Shown: positions 12,001-23,495 of the stretch, piece by piece
How the letters are laid out: every line of letters begins with the position of its first letter
Numbering within the stretch: the first letter of the stretch is position 1
NCBI GenBank assembly: GCA_000729835.1
Contig: JFHB01000019.1
Span: 218,141 to 282,140 of the forward strand
Direction of reading: 5' to 3'
Length of the DNA stretch: 64,000 bases
From: Atkinsonella hypoxylon
Taxonomy: Eukaryota > Ascomycota > Sordariomycetes > Hypocreales > Clavicipitaceae
Program-made: the position numbers and the translations under genes
Notes under the pieces: model-generated
The model's database searches: none
The model's input: only the letters and a program-made list of their open reading frames with translations
What the model was told of the DNA's origin: nothing

Positions 12001-15000
12001 TCTGTCGGAATTCGATGATGAAGGAGCATATGGACACATCTCGCTGGGCAGATCATTCGCTCTCGAGCTTGGCTCTACAATTCCATCCACGGACAACCGT
12101 CTTCAATCTCTTGAGAGAGTTGGTGATTGCAACATCAATACGGGATCGGATCTCATCGCTCAGTATACCACAAGACAGGAATACCGCTATGGTGAGACAT
12201 TGCCAGATCGTGGGACCGAGCTCATAAGTTTCATGAGTATGAACCAGCGATTATCACTCTCTCAGTCGAATCTTGCAGAGAGTGCCAACGCCGCCACTGC
12301 ACTGGCTCACGTAGAGGCTCGCATTCTTAGTAAGAAGGCAACATCACTGCATGAGGTTCGCGACATTTTGAGGAGAGCGGCAGCTTTACTTTGCCGCAGC
12401 CACCGAGACGAGTCTGCGGTAGCTCGGTATCTCGTCAATATTCCATTCGCATTGTTTACGAAGCAATCCATCAAACTCGGTACTTCTTTGTGGCTTGGTG
12501 TCATGAATGAGAACCCGCGTCTGGAGCCCAAGCTGTTAAATAGCATCGCGCAGCAGTGGGAGTTTACAATTACCCGAAAAGTTGGTCTTTTCAGTCCAGG
12601 TTTGGCCCATCCAGACCCTTTCTTCCTTAAGAAAGAATTCAGCCCCAGCGATCTTGAACTGATGGCAAAGAAGCGGCAAGCAATCCACGACATTTTGTCC
12701 CCGCATACAAGACTTTTGCATTTCTTCTTTAGCCATTTCAATGCCACTCGTCTGGGAAGCAGCGATACTCAGAGAGTATTCATGCGCATGCTGGACCTCA
12801 CGCTGACTGCTCTAAAAAGTGGACATTCCCACCCCATGGCACGAGAGTTGCAATTCCAAGTCGTTCTGCTAGGCCTCAGAGTATTACGTTCAAGCACTGC
12901 CATCGGTGCAACTGCGCAATTAAGATTCAAGGATGAAATCCTATCTGCAGGATTAGGCTGGTTCAGAAATGCCCCCAGGTGGTCGTTTGGCAGCAATATT
13001 TTACAACTGAAGACGGAATTCAAACTTATTGCAGATGTTTTGGCCGCCATGAAGCTTGGCTCCTTCATCGGTGCGCATACCGCTGGAAATGTCAAATCTC
13101 TTCAGTTGAAGGAGCAATTACTTCAATTGCTACTTGAGAATGAGCAGTCAAGGTTGGCTGTATGGATCAGTCCTGTCAACCAGCACGGGTTGCAACTCTC
13201 AGCACAACACTCGTCCAAAACCTCGATTGAGAATGCACTGTTGCCTCTCGTGAAGATAGCCTGGCAGCAGGATCCTTCTATAGCCATCGAGCTTACCACG
13301 CGGTTTCAGTTCCCGCGACTTCACAGAGAAGTCAGGCAGCTTTTGTTGTCTTCTCCTGAGAGGGCGATTGCTGACTCTGAGGCTCTGCCTCTCATGCTTG
13401 GTGGACGTCTCCCCGATGATGTAAATTCACAGCTCAAGGTAAGAATAGTCTTTTCTGATCTGCATCCTTGCGACATGGACATATATCAAGAATTTTTCTG
13501 ACATCGCTCTTTAGTATCTCCTTGTGTGGGAACCAGTGAACCCCTTGACGGCTGTGACGTTGTTCATGCCTAATTACAAAGATCATCCTTTCATTATTCA
13601 ATATGCTATGCGAGCTCTAGAAAGCCACTCTGTTGATGTAACCTTTTTCTATGTCCCTCAAATTGTGCAGACGCTTCGTTACGACACTCTCGGTTACGTT
13701 GAGCGTTATATTCTCGAGACAGCCCAATTTTCGCAGCTGTTTGCACACCAGATTATCTGGAACATGAAAGCGAACTCGTACAGGGATGATGATGCCCAAG
13801 TGCCAGATGAAATAAAGCCAACACTCGACAGCGTCATGGCCAAGATGGTGGATAGCTTTGCTGCCGTCGACAAAGACTTCTACGAACGGGAATTTGCGTT
13901 CTTTGACGAAGTAACGGGCATTTCGGGCAAGCTGAAACCCCTCATTAAGCGACCCAAGCCGGAGAAAAAGCAAAAGATCGAGGAGGAGCTGCGCAAGATC
14001 AAGGTCGAGGTCGGCGTGTACCTACCCAGTAACCCAGACGGTGTGGTCATCGGCATTGACCGAAAATCCGGCAAGCCTCTTCAAAGTCACGCCAAGGCTC
14101 CTTACATGGCGACCTTCCGTATTCGCAAGAACAAGGCCGCACACGACGATATCGTGACGGGCAATGCTGTCGAGGAGACTCATAAGGAGGCCGGGTCCCA
14201 CCAAGACAACACCATCGAGGTATGGCAGTCTGCTATTTTCAAAGTCGGTGACGACTGCAGACAAGACGTGCTGGCGCTCCAAATGATTGCCGCTTTCCGA
14301 GGCATCTTTCACAGCGTCGGCCTGGAGGTGTACGTCTTCCCCTACCGCGTGACCGCCACGGCCCCTGGATGTGGCGTGATTGACGTGCTCCCCAACTCCA
14401 TCTCCCGCGACATGGTAGGGCGAGAAGCCGTCAACGGCCTCTACGACTACTTCGTCTCCAAGTACGGCAACGAAGACTCCCTACGCTTCCAGCGCGCGCG
14501 GAGCAACTTTGTCAAATCCATGGCCGCCTACTCCGTCATCTCCTTCCTCTTACAGTTCAAGGACCGTCACAACGGCAACATCATGATCGACGACGCAGGA
14601 CACATCTTGCACATCGACTTTGGCTTCTGCTTCGACATCGCCCCCGGCGGCATCAAGTTTGAGCGTGCCCCCTTCAAACTGACCAGCGAGATGGTGGCCG
14701 TCATGGGCGGTTCAACCGATCACCAAAGCTTCAAGCAGTTCGAGGAGCTCTGCGTCAAGTCCTTCCTCGCCAGTCGACAGTACTGCGAGAAGCTGAGCCA
14801 GATTGTGCTGCTCATGATGGACAGTGGTCTACCTTGCTTCAAGCCCGAGAGCGTCAAGCATTTCAAGGAGCGCTTTGTCCTGGGCAAGACGGAGCGCGAG
14901 GCCGCTGACTTTATGAAGGGATTGATCAAGACGAGTTACTCTAGTTATAGCACTGGTGTGTATGACCAGTTCCAGCTTTTGACAAACGGTATTCCTTATT

Positions 15001-15002
15001 AA
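9050..15002 (+). CDS. STT4: phosphatidylinositol 4-kinase alpha (Stt4 type)
   Basis: Three exons, 9050-9235, 9296-13438 and 13515-15002, give about 1938 residues, the usual size for fungal Stt4. Most of the protein is helical repeat; a PIK helical region begins near residue 1350 and the lipid-kinase domain fills roughly the last 350 residues. Visible kinase motifs are FKVGDDCRQD, the catalytic loop KDRHNGNIMID (Asp near 1793) and the metal-binding HIDFGF (Asp near 1811). In this family the enzyme makes PI4P at the plasma membrane. The exon 1 joint reads IPM-SIREFEVLLALC, and its ATG lies 60 codons before the conserved helical region. Codon choice becomes much more C-ending in roughly the last 1 kb. 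It converges with the CDF transporter. Confidence 0.96.
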
Positions 15003-15366
15003 TCTGCCTGTTCTATCATCTTTCTTCTACTGCTCTTTTATTCCACGGTACTTTGCTAGGAACTGTGCCACCATCACTCTTTACCATAGTAATATAATCT
15101 CATATTCATCCCCGTTTTAAATCTATTACAGAGACGAAAGAGAAAAAAAAATGAATTGAGACAAACAGGCGTATGATACTATTTTCGCCAGAAATCTCAT
15201 GATGGAACGCTAGGTATCTTTCTGAGCTAATGTACATGAAAACAATTGGGGGCCTTTAAGCCAGTATACTATGTATATATGTGGGTTCTCTCGTGTTTAC
15301 GCACGGACGTCCGGCAGCCAAGTGCAAATGTGTCTGGATGTCTCGGGTGAGGACGTCATGTGTCCG
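15003..15366. other. convergent 3' region, STT4 / CDF gene
   Basis: These 364 bp hold the 3' ends of both genes. The sequence is AT-rich, with an A-rich run near 15140. No gene is seen. Confidence 0.6.
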
Positions 15367-17573
15367 TTATGAAGAACTCTGTTTCTGCATGTGGGTGGGT
15401 GCATTATAGCTGGTGTAGTCGACGTGCACGAAGGCCCTGTCGACGATGGGCACAGATTCCAAAAAGTACGTCAGGACCTCGCTCAGATCGTGCGAGTCCT
15501 TGAGCGGGGTGACGGCAGATAGAACGATGTCGACTTCCACAAATAGCTTGTCGCCGGCGTGGTAGGCGCGTAGGTTCTGAATCTGGCGAATGGCAGTGGC
15601 GAAGCGCATGGTGAGGTACAGGAGGAGGTTGCGCTCGTCGGGCTGGGCTGAGAATCCCGTGAGGTTGCGCACGTGGTGGGCGGACGTTTGGCTCCACGTG
15701 AGGATGACGACGAGCGAGAGCAGCAGACCGCCTGCTGCGTCAAGCCACCAGATGCGACCGTAAAAGCCGACTTGGGGTGACGCTCGTCAGTTGGTGTTGC
15801 GATTTGATAGAGTGAAAGGAACAAGAGAAGACGTACCGATGGGGAAGATGATGGAGCCGATGTTGAATATGACGTCTGTCTTGGCGTCCTCGGCACTAAG
15901 GTTGATGTTAGCAGAAGTATGGAATTATGACTCTTGCTCGTGCGAGACGGGGAAACGTACAGAGCGCGGACGCTAGAATTCTTCACCAGGCGACACCAGA
16001 CCCAGCATGCTCCCTTGATGACAATGGTGCTGATCATGATGATGATGGCGGGCACACCGAGCTGGAGAACCTCATGCTCTGGTCTGGCGAGGCGTTGGAT
16101 ACATTCCAAACCAACCTGCACGAAGGAAGTGACCATGATGACGGAAAAGACTAATACGCCCACGGGCTCCAGCCTATCGTCGACAGACTTATGTTAGCAA
16201 CGAATATCACAAACAGGAGGGGGAGGGGTGGTAGTGGTGTGATCCGTGCCTTCAAAAGTAGAGAATATTAACATACCTGCGACGGCCCACGGGATAGTGA
16301 TGCTGATCTTGCTGGCCCTTGGAAATGAGCTTGGTGGTGGTCCAGACAATGGCAGTGCTAAGAAAATCGAGCACAGCATCGACCAAACTGGCCAAAACGG
16401 ACATGGAAGGGACTGAGATGATAACAGCTAGTTTTCCGGCGAGAAGGATGACGTTGGCAATCATGTTGATCCAAATTGCTAGAGTCACGATAGGGTCATC
16501 ACTATCGATATCAGCATCCTCGAGCCACGGCAAGTTGGGCCGTGGGCCACCGTCGCTCGACGCAGACGGCGAACGGTGGTGAGCCCCGTGGTCCTCGTCC
16601 TCACTATCGTCATGATGCTTCAACAGAGGTAGGTTCTCTGAAGAGCGGAAGATATCCTTCGGCGTGCGCTTTGGCGGCAATTGAGTCTGCTTACTGCCAG
16701 ACTCGGTCAAGGTACCGTTGATGATCCCGTATGAGCCTGCCGGGAGCTGATTTTGCTCCCACGAAGCTGAGAGAGAAGCAGTAATGGAGGCAGACAGAGT
16801 CTGGGCACCACTGGGCTCTTCAGCAATTGTTGCTGGAACATCAATGGGTTTAAACGCAGATGCTTCGAGCTCCGCATTGTATTCATTCAATAGGTCGTGA
16901 GGAATGGACGAGTCAAGAAGACAGTCAATGTACATGTACTGCTCGATGAGCTCATTCGTTCGCTCATAATATTCGCGGCTGTGAGGGTTACGAGGCCGAG
17001 GTTAGCTACACATCACCACGGACAATCCCCCGGATCTGGAAAGGTAGCATATGGCGGACAGGAAAAAGAAATAATAATAAAAATAAAAATAATAAAAGGG
17101 GGGGGGGGTTTCTTGGTTAAATGGTAAAAATCTCACATGGGCTTTTTCATGGTCTTCAGCTCATCCTCGCTCTTCCAGTAGCGCTCCCATCGATATCGGG
17201 GGTTACTTTTGCCAATCAGATTCATGCTTCTGGCCAATGGGCCCTGGAGGATCTGAGTCAAGCGGTTCTCGTCCTTAAGAAGACGCCCAATGGCCTCATC
17301 CTCATCGTGGCGCATCCACAAGCCCCCTTCCTCATCATCGCTTGAATGTCGATGTGGATGTGGGGGCCATGAGCCCGTCAAGCTCTGATGAGATCGGCTC
17401 CTGATCAAAGAGGCGAGGGTGCCGGTCCGGGTGGCCAAAGGATAGTGGTGGTGATTGTCCTCGAGAGAGAGGAGCGACGGCCGTCGGGCCGAGCTCTGGC
17501 GATGACCCGGAGAACTCATTCGTAATGGCGACACTGGAGCAAGAAACCGAGTGTGAGGTCTCAATGTCGGCAC
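15367..17573 (-). CDS. cation diffusion facilitator transporter, Mn2+-type
   Basis: Five exons, 17573-17137, 16978-16277, 16173-15961, 15895-15837 and 15770-15367, give 604 residues. A long hydrophilic N-terminal region (1-310) precedes the CDF membrane domain, beginning at WINMIANVILLAGKLAVI. DAVLD (346-350) lies in the position of the TM2 metal site and DAKTD (454-458) in the TM5 site; the DxxxD/DxxxD pair, in place of HxxxD, is the signature associated with manganese-transporting CDFs. The C-terminal cytosolic domain contains HAGDKLFVEVDIVL, HDLSEVLTYFLES and RAFVHVDY, the usual CDF dimerisation fold. It probably exports Mn2+ from cytosol to organelle or outside; substrate and location are inferred. 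Met19 is an alternative start. Confidence 0.9.
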
Positions 17574-20350
17574 TGAAGCCGAGCGGTCTTAAAAGAAGAG
17601 AGGTGTGCGGACTGGACTCGACGAGGCTGCGGGCCGTCTCGTCAAGCTCGACATATGTTGGTTCCGGAAATCAGACAGCAACATCAAAATAAAGTGAAAT
17701 GATGGCGCAGCGCGCCCGAGGTAACCAAAATGCTCGAGACCACAATATAATCGCGGGGGAGGAATAAACGTCAAAGGCCGGAGTCCGACATGGGAAAATA
17801 ATGAAACATGCTCAACCGAGGGCAGCCATTGGCTGCAACAGAGAAGGTTTGTGCTAGGGATTGAGTGCACTGATTGGCTGATTCGACCCCAGATGCACGC
17901 AGATGCATCCCGATCCAAAGCTGCAGCAGTCGACGGGCACATGAGCGCTGAAGCTCCCCCGTAGGTTCCGCTGCTGCAGTCCGCTGCAGCAGGGCTCTCA
18001 CTCTGATGTCGACGTATTCCGTAATGTCTGATACATACATACGTACGTAGGTGCGTGGGACGGGACTGGAGCTTGCCGGAGTTGGGAACCGCAACATTAA
18101 GCTTCAATCTCTTTGGCCACAAGTGCCCTGCAAGCGCCCCGATTGGCTCACCCTTAGTGGACCCGGGCGCCGTGCCATGTAATTGGCTGGTCATTGGTGA
18201 TTGACGAACTCGTCGGGAGCATGGCATGTCTCTTCCGATGCACTCGCCTGCGTCTTTTTCTCCGCGTGCCATTCTGTCGTTAATCGATGGAGATGTCCAT
18301 TCGGCAGCTGAGTAAGCTTCCTGTGTACCAAATCAACAGCCGTAATGAGGGCAAGTCGTGAGGAAGCTAATGTGAGCAGCCTCTCGGGCCATAAGAGCGT
18401 TCTTTACCAGCCCTCGTCTAACTTGTAGGGCTAATCAGCTTCCATCTTGGAGGACATCTTGTCACGCCCATGCGCATCGGGTTCATCTGGTATCAATTTT
18501 AGCTGTATAATAATCTGCGCGCTATACATCTCACGCGCACGTGCTCCACTTATAGAAAATTCTTATTAATCCATACAAAGAAGCCCCACACTCTTGTGTT
18601 GATTGTTGATCCATCGGAAACAAGTAAAGAGTGGCACAGCTGCCTTGCCTCTCTGTAGCACGAGACTGAGATTCTTGTCGGTTCTTATTTACTCCATGTA
18701 AAAAGGTGAAATATATAATAAGCCGTTGTTTACTCCGTCGATCGTTTATTGCCCAGCGACCGATTGAAGATAACTGCCAAAGGGATGATCCGGTCACAGG
18801 GTGGGACACGGATTGGGTTGCGTGGATGGAAGGAGGAGGAGCAACCAACCCAACCCCAGACCAATCAGACCTTTTTTCTCTCCTTCAGCCAGCAAGGGGG
18901 ACTGCAACTGCGCCACGCCTGCACTCATGCGGAAATAAAGTGGCCCAAGCAACATGGCAAAGTTTTTGATGGCCCCCCTTGTTATTAAATATCAATGATA
19001 TAAGGGCGGCCCGTTAAGGCCATTCTTCATCAAGAAATCAAGACGCGCACACACATTATCGTCAATCTCAACGATGAAATAGCCTATTGTTGCAAATCTC
19101 ATACCCCACGGAAAGCAGAAGCTGATACGGGGTTTCCCCTTTTCAAGTCCGCAGAAAAATGTGATGTAGGAGAGTGAGATACGCTTTGGCAACAAGATGT
19201 TCTAATGGCCTTGCCCTAGCGATAGATGGATTGGCTCGCCACCTCATGTCATCACATGGGCCATTGCGATTGCAGAGAGATGATGATGATAAGAGCGTCA
19301 AAATGTATGTTCCCGTACATGATGGCGCCGAATACGTATTGGCAGCCATCTCCCCCTCCTCCCCTCCCCCCTTTTGGCGGTGGTGGCCTCTCATGCAGGT
19401 TGACTTTTTAACTGAGACCTTGTAAGCTGCGGCAGAGAATGGACCAGGACTCGATTTATAAAGTCCCCCGCATGCCTCTAAATACGATCGCATTGCCTCA
19501 AGCATCGTATCCAGCGGGGCCACCTCGTTCCGATGGCGCTTGCTAGGGCCTGCATTGACGTTGAAAAAAGGGCCTTTTAATAATAACCCATTGCATTATT
19601 AATGCGCATTCTCCTGGCATGATCCTAGGTAACAAAGCATGCTAGCAGACTTCTTTGCTGGATAACAAGGCACGCTGTGTGTGAACAGCGGCAGTCCTAC
19701 CACTTGGGTGACAATTAACTGACGAGTTCTACGGAGTAGAATCAGAATCAGGTACATATTATGTAAAGGGCAGGACCTGTTAGTCCCATTGTGCCGCGGC
19801 AGAATACAACATGCTGGGTTTTCCTCTTTTCTTTTCCTTTTTGTTCTCTCTCTTTTTTTTTTTTCTTTTTTTTTTTTCCTTGTTAGTATTGCACAACTTT
19901 ACGCTCGGCAAGCAGGAACAGGGCACTACGAGTGTGCCTGCTCGGTAGATATGCAACTCTAGAATCATCAAGTATATACCAGGTGTCTAGAACTAGTCGA
20001 TGTGGCCTTCATGAGCTGAGTTTTTAGCCCAGCTTGACCAGGTGTGGGCCGCATGCCCAAGACCAATTCTTCCTCTGCCCAATACGATTAGCAAAGTGGC
20101 TTGCCGTGTTTATGCATTACAGCAACTTGCTGGAAACCTACATGCAGAATTCTGTACAATATAATACTGCAGTAGGAAATACCGGGAATGAATACTCCGT
20201 ACTCCGTAAGTGATATAGAATCAAGGCTTACAAGCTTTACAGAGTACATTACGTGGGCTGCTCATATAAAAAGGGGGGCATTCGTGTTTGGAGGCTTGGT
20301 CGCGTTGTATTTTTCGTATGCCAAAGGAAGGTACTAAGGGATTTATTTAC

Positions 20351-20385
20351 ATAGGTAGGTACCTAGGTAGGTACCTAGGTAGATA
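20351..20385. repeat. TAGGTACC word cluster
   Basis: Alternating TAGGTAGG and TACCTAGG units about 35 bp long. Member of the dispersed word family. Confidence 0.7.
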
Positions 20386-20870
20386 GAATACTACGGACGT
20401 AGGTCAGGTGGATGTGCTCTAACTATTTGCCGCGCTAGCTTAGGAGTACTCCGCAAGAACTCCGTAGGAAAGCGGCACAGAAAAGTCTAGGTGTAGGTGG
20501 ACCCACCTGGACGCCACGCGGTTGACAAATTAGCTGCTACTAGCGGTGTAGATATTCAGCGGCTGCGGAGTCCCGATTAATCTGTCAATAAATCAAACCC
20601 CTGGCCTTACATACCAAGTGTGATGCCAAGACTCGCTTTCTCCTCAGTTGCTGTGGTCTGACAATGTCAAGGGGTTCATGGCGACTGTGCAAAAAGCTGA
20701 GGTATTGCGTGGCACATAACATACCTACCTGGGACTTGGTAATTAAATAATGGGTGATCATCTCTGATAATAATTTCAGGGAAGTGGGCAGGGCGTGAGA
20801 CCTCCACCAAACCAGCCCCTGAGTTAGTCAAGTAATGGGCTAGCGTACAGCCGACAAATGCATGCAGGCT

Positions 20871-20898
20871 GTAGCATGTAGCATGTAGCATGTAGCAT
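20871..20898. repeat. 7-bp tandem repeat GTAGCAT, 4 copies
   Basis: Four perfect copies of GTAGCAT in non-coding DNA. Confidence 0.9.
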
Positions 20899-21731
20899 GA
20901 GGCTATTGGAGTGTTATTGTTTTTACTGTTGTTGTTTCTCGTCCAACGGATGCGCGGCGAAAGCCTAACTAACTACTGTCAATATTTGTTGTCATGGCAT
21001 CATACAAATGATAGTCCAAAGTCTTCTTCATTTGTGCCTTGTATGGTACCTAGGTAGGTACCTAGTTGGCACCTCATGCATGCATGCATCTAGACGCTGT
21101 CATCTAGACGCTGTCGTGCATTAGTACACAAGCCATGCTGAAGTCTTCGTCGAGCTTTGGTAGGGATGCCCTGATAATTCCAGGCTGTCTTCTTGTGTGA
21201 TTGATGATGTACAGTATTTTTTTAAAAAAAAGTGTCCCTAGAATACGGACGGGTTGATGCGGGATGGTACAGGTACCTAGAACCTGGGACAATCGCGCGC
21301 CAACCTGGATTCTGTTGAACAATGATCAACTCGTGGTCAGTTGTAAGACAACACTAACAATGTCATTAGATGTCTATGACTATCTATCCTGTCTTATCCG
21401 AGCCTGCAAGCCTAATGACTGTCGCCGTTTCTCTCCATTCCCAGTATTTTCATTCACGACATGCCACCGTTCTGAGTCCTTGACGGAGTACTCCGTATGG
21501 ACAGACGCCATGCCAAACTCAACTTCCAGCCTTGGGTTAAAAAAGATCCTGCCGCGGGGGAAACAAGGGAGGCAGGGGGGGACCAGAAAGGACAACCCCG
21601 GCAGGGTGTGTGGATTAATATGTACGTACACATGGCCCCGTCCCGATCGGCCTGGCTAAAAAAGGTCCAGTCTTGGTCTGGTGTGGCCGTGTGGCCGTGC
21701 CCACAGCGAGCTTGGCTTGCTTGGCATTGCT

Positions 21732-21784
21732 GGACACACCTGGACGGACACACCTGGACGGACACACCTGGACGGACACACCTG
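21732..21784. repeat. 14-bp tandem repeat, about 3.8 copies
   Basis: The unit is GGACACACCTGGAC, head to tail, with no differences between the full copies. Its TGGACACACCTGG portion is partly self-complementary. Confidence 0.9.
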
Positions 21785-22368
21785 AATAATTGCAGTACCC
21801 GCCTACGGAGTTGTAGCCACAGCTCATCACTCATCACCATCATTTTTATGACTGTTGCATAATAATATGACATGGTCTGGTACGTATCTACATACTCCGT
21901 ACGTCAGAGACCAACAACGTTGGTACGTGCCTGTAGTAATAGAGCGTCTGGTGGCCCGGACTTGCCGGCCTGGATTGCTTCGGTTGGCTTTGCTTGTCCC
22001 AACGCTTACCATGCATGACCCCAGTGGTGCTGGCGACACCAGAGGAGGATTGCGCAGCTCTGTTGCTGTCGTGACTGGATGGCATCAATATTAACTAATG
22101 GTTTACTGTCTGGTGCTGGAAACGGCTGGAGAGAAATGGCACGGTGGGCATTGGATTGTTCTGAGTCCTGACTGACCCAGTGGCCCAGGGACGGGCTAGG
22201 CTGAGCCGGCTCGGCAGCACCTGGAGCAGGTGGCACGGATGCCTGCCTCGCGGTTTGATTGGCTAGGCCTCGGCTGGTCATCGTCTCTGGAAGTGGCCGA
22301 CCGTGGCCGACAGTGGTCGTCTAGGGGAAGCTTGACGGTCGGTCCGCAAAACGTCCTTTGATCTAAGC

Positions 22369-22395
<27 letters not shown>
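22369..22395. repeat. (CT)13 microsatellite
   Basis: An uninterrupted CT run 1.1 kb upstream of the 23496 start codon. CT-rich tracts are common in fungal promoters; a role here is unproven. Confidence 0.85.
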
Positions 22396-22399
<4 letters not shown>

Positions 22400-22407
22400 C
22401 GCTCTTC

Positions 22408-22408
<1 letters not shown>

Positions 22409-22465
<57 letters not shown>
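22409..22465. repeat. 7-bp minisatellite CACCAGA, about 8 copies
   Basis: Perfect copies of CACCAGA. On the other strand the unit can be written GGTGTCT, one base different from the GGTGTCG unit at 4919-4987. Confidence 0.95.
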
Positions 22466-23495
22466 CTGAGATTGCAGGAAACTTGCTCCCATGCCTATTT
22501 GCATTTTCTCCTTGACGCTCGTTTCATCACGCCCATCTACCCATTGATTGCGGCTCGTCGTCGGTGCTGCCTGTTCCATCTGGCTGCTCTCTTGGATTGC
22601 GTACCACGACGCCGCAACGATAACTCAATCGCCCTTTTCCGTTTTGCCTCCAGCGGCCGCCAGCTCAGCCTGGCGTGGCCACGTCCAAACGTCAACTGGG
22701 TCTCCCTCCTTTGCCCACCCGTCGACCCGTCCCTGTGGCCCAGCCGTTGGCCTTTTCTCCTGACGCCGCTTCCCCTTCTTCTGACTTGCCTTCGTAACTT
22801 CTGGCCGTAGCTCCTCATCCCTCTCGCTCGAGCGTCTCATCATTGTTCATTTCGTTCCCTTCGTTTTCTTGTCCTTTGTTCCCTGCATTGAGCCATCTTG
22901 CAACCGGTGATTTGCCTCGACTTGCTCGCTTGCGGCGCTCTGTCCATAGCAACCTTCTTTTCTACATCCCATTTTGGATATTAATGTGAGTCTTGCCAGT
23001 TTCTGAACCCTCCGAAAGTCTCCCCCTCGCCACCCTGCGCGGCACATGGTCGATAATCGACTTTGAGCATCTGGTCCCACGATGGCGTCTTTCTGGCCTA
23101 TTCGAGTCTTGATCGCTGCATTCCGTCTTCCTTTTTCAAGTACCCGCCTGGCATTTGAAATACTAGAAGGTTTGCGGAGAAGCTCGGAGCCATCAAGTAT
23201 GCTGCTGGCTCTCAGACTTCTCGTTACTAACCCCGTATTTTGTGCATCAACAACAGTCTATTTACCATTATATATCACAACAAGTGTTCGAACGGATCAC
23301 CGTCGCATCGGTTGGCTTTGTTCTGCTCCCTGCCGAAAAAACTGCTTTCTCAGATTTTATATCTTGCCATCGCTACGTCAAGTACTTACCCAGACCCGCT
23401 CTCAGCGAATTTCAACCGGATCAGCTGCAACTTAGGTCTCTCGAGGAGTCTTCTTTGGGAGGTATCAATAGATTGCAGCATCCCCGGCAATCTAC

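Larger units (their letters stand above)
17574..23495. other. gene-free region between two divergent genes
   Basis: About 5.9 kb with no supported gene. It holds the promoters of the CDF gene and of the 23496 gene. TACTCCGTA words occur near 20191, 21484 and 21892 and TAGGTACC clusters at 20351, 21041 and 21270. Tandem repeats lie at 20871, 21732 and 22409, with a CT tract at 22369. The last 0.9 kb is pyrimidine-rich, as expected for a fungal promoter and leader, and a leader intron is possible. Confidence 0.6.

Noticed and set aside
15483..16163. 226-codon frame running through CDF exons 3-5
   Set aside because: It starts in the true frame but reads through introns; splicing restores the CDF domain, so the later part is not coding.
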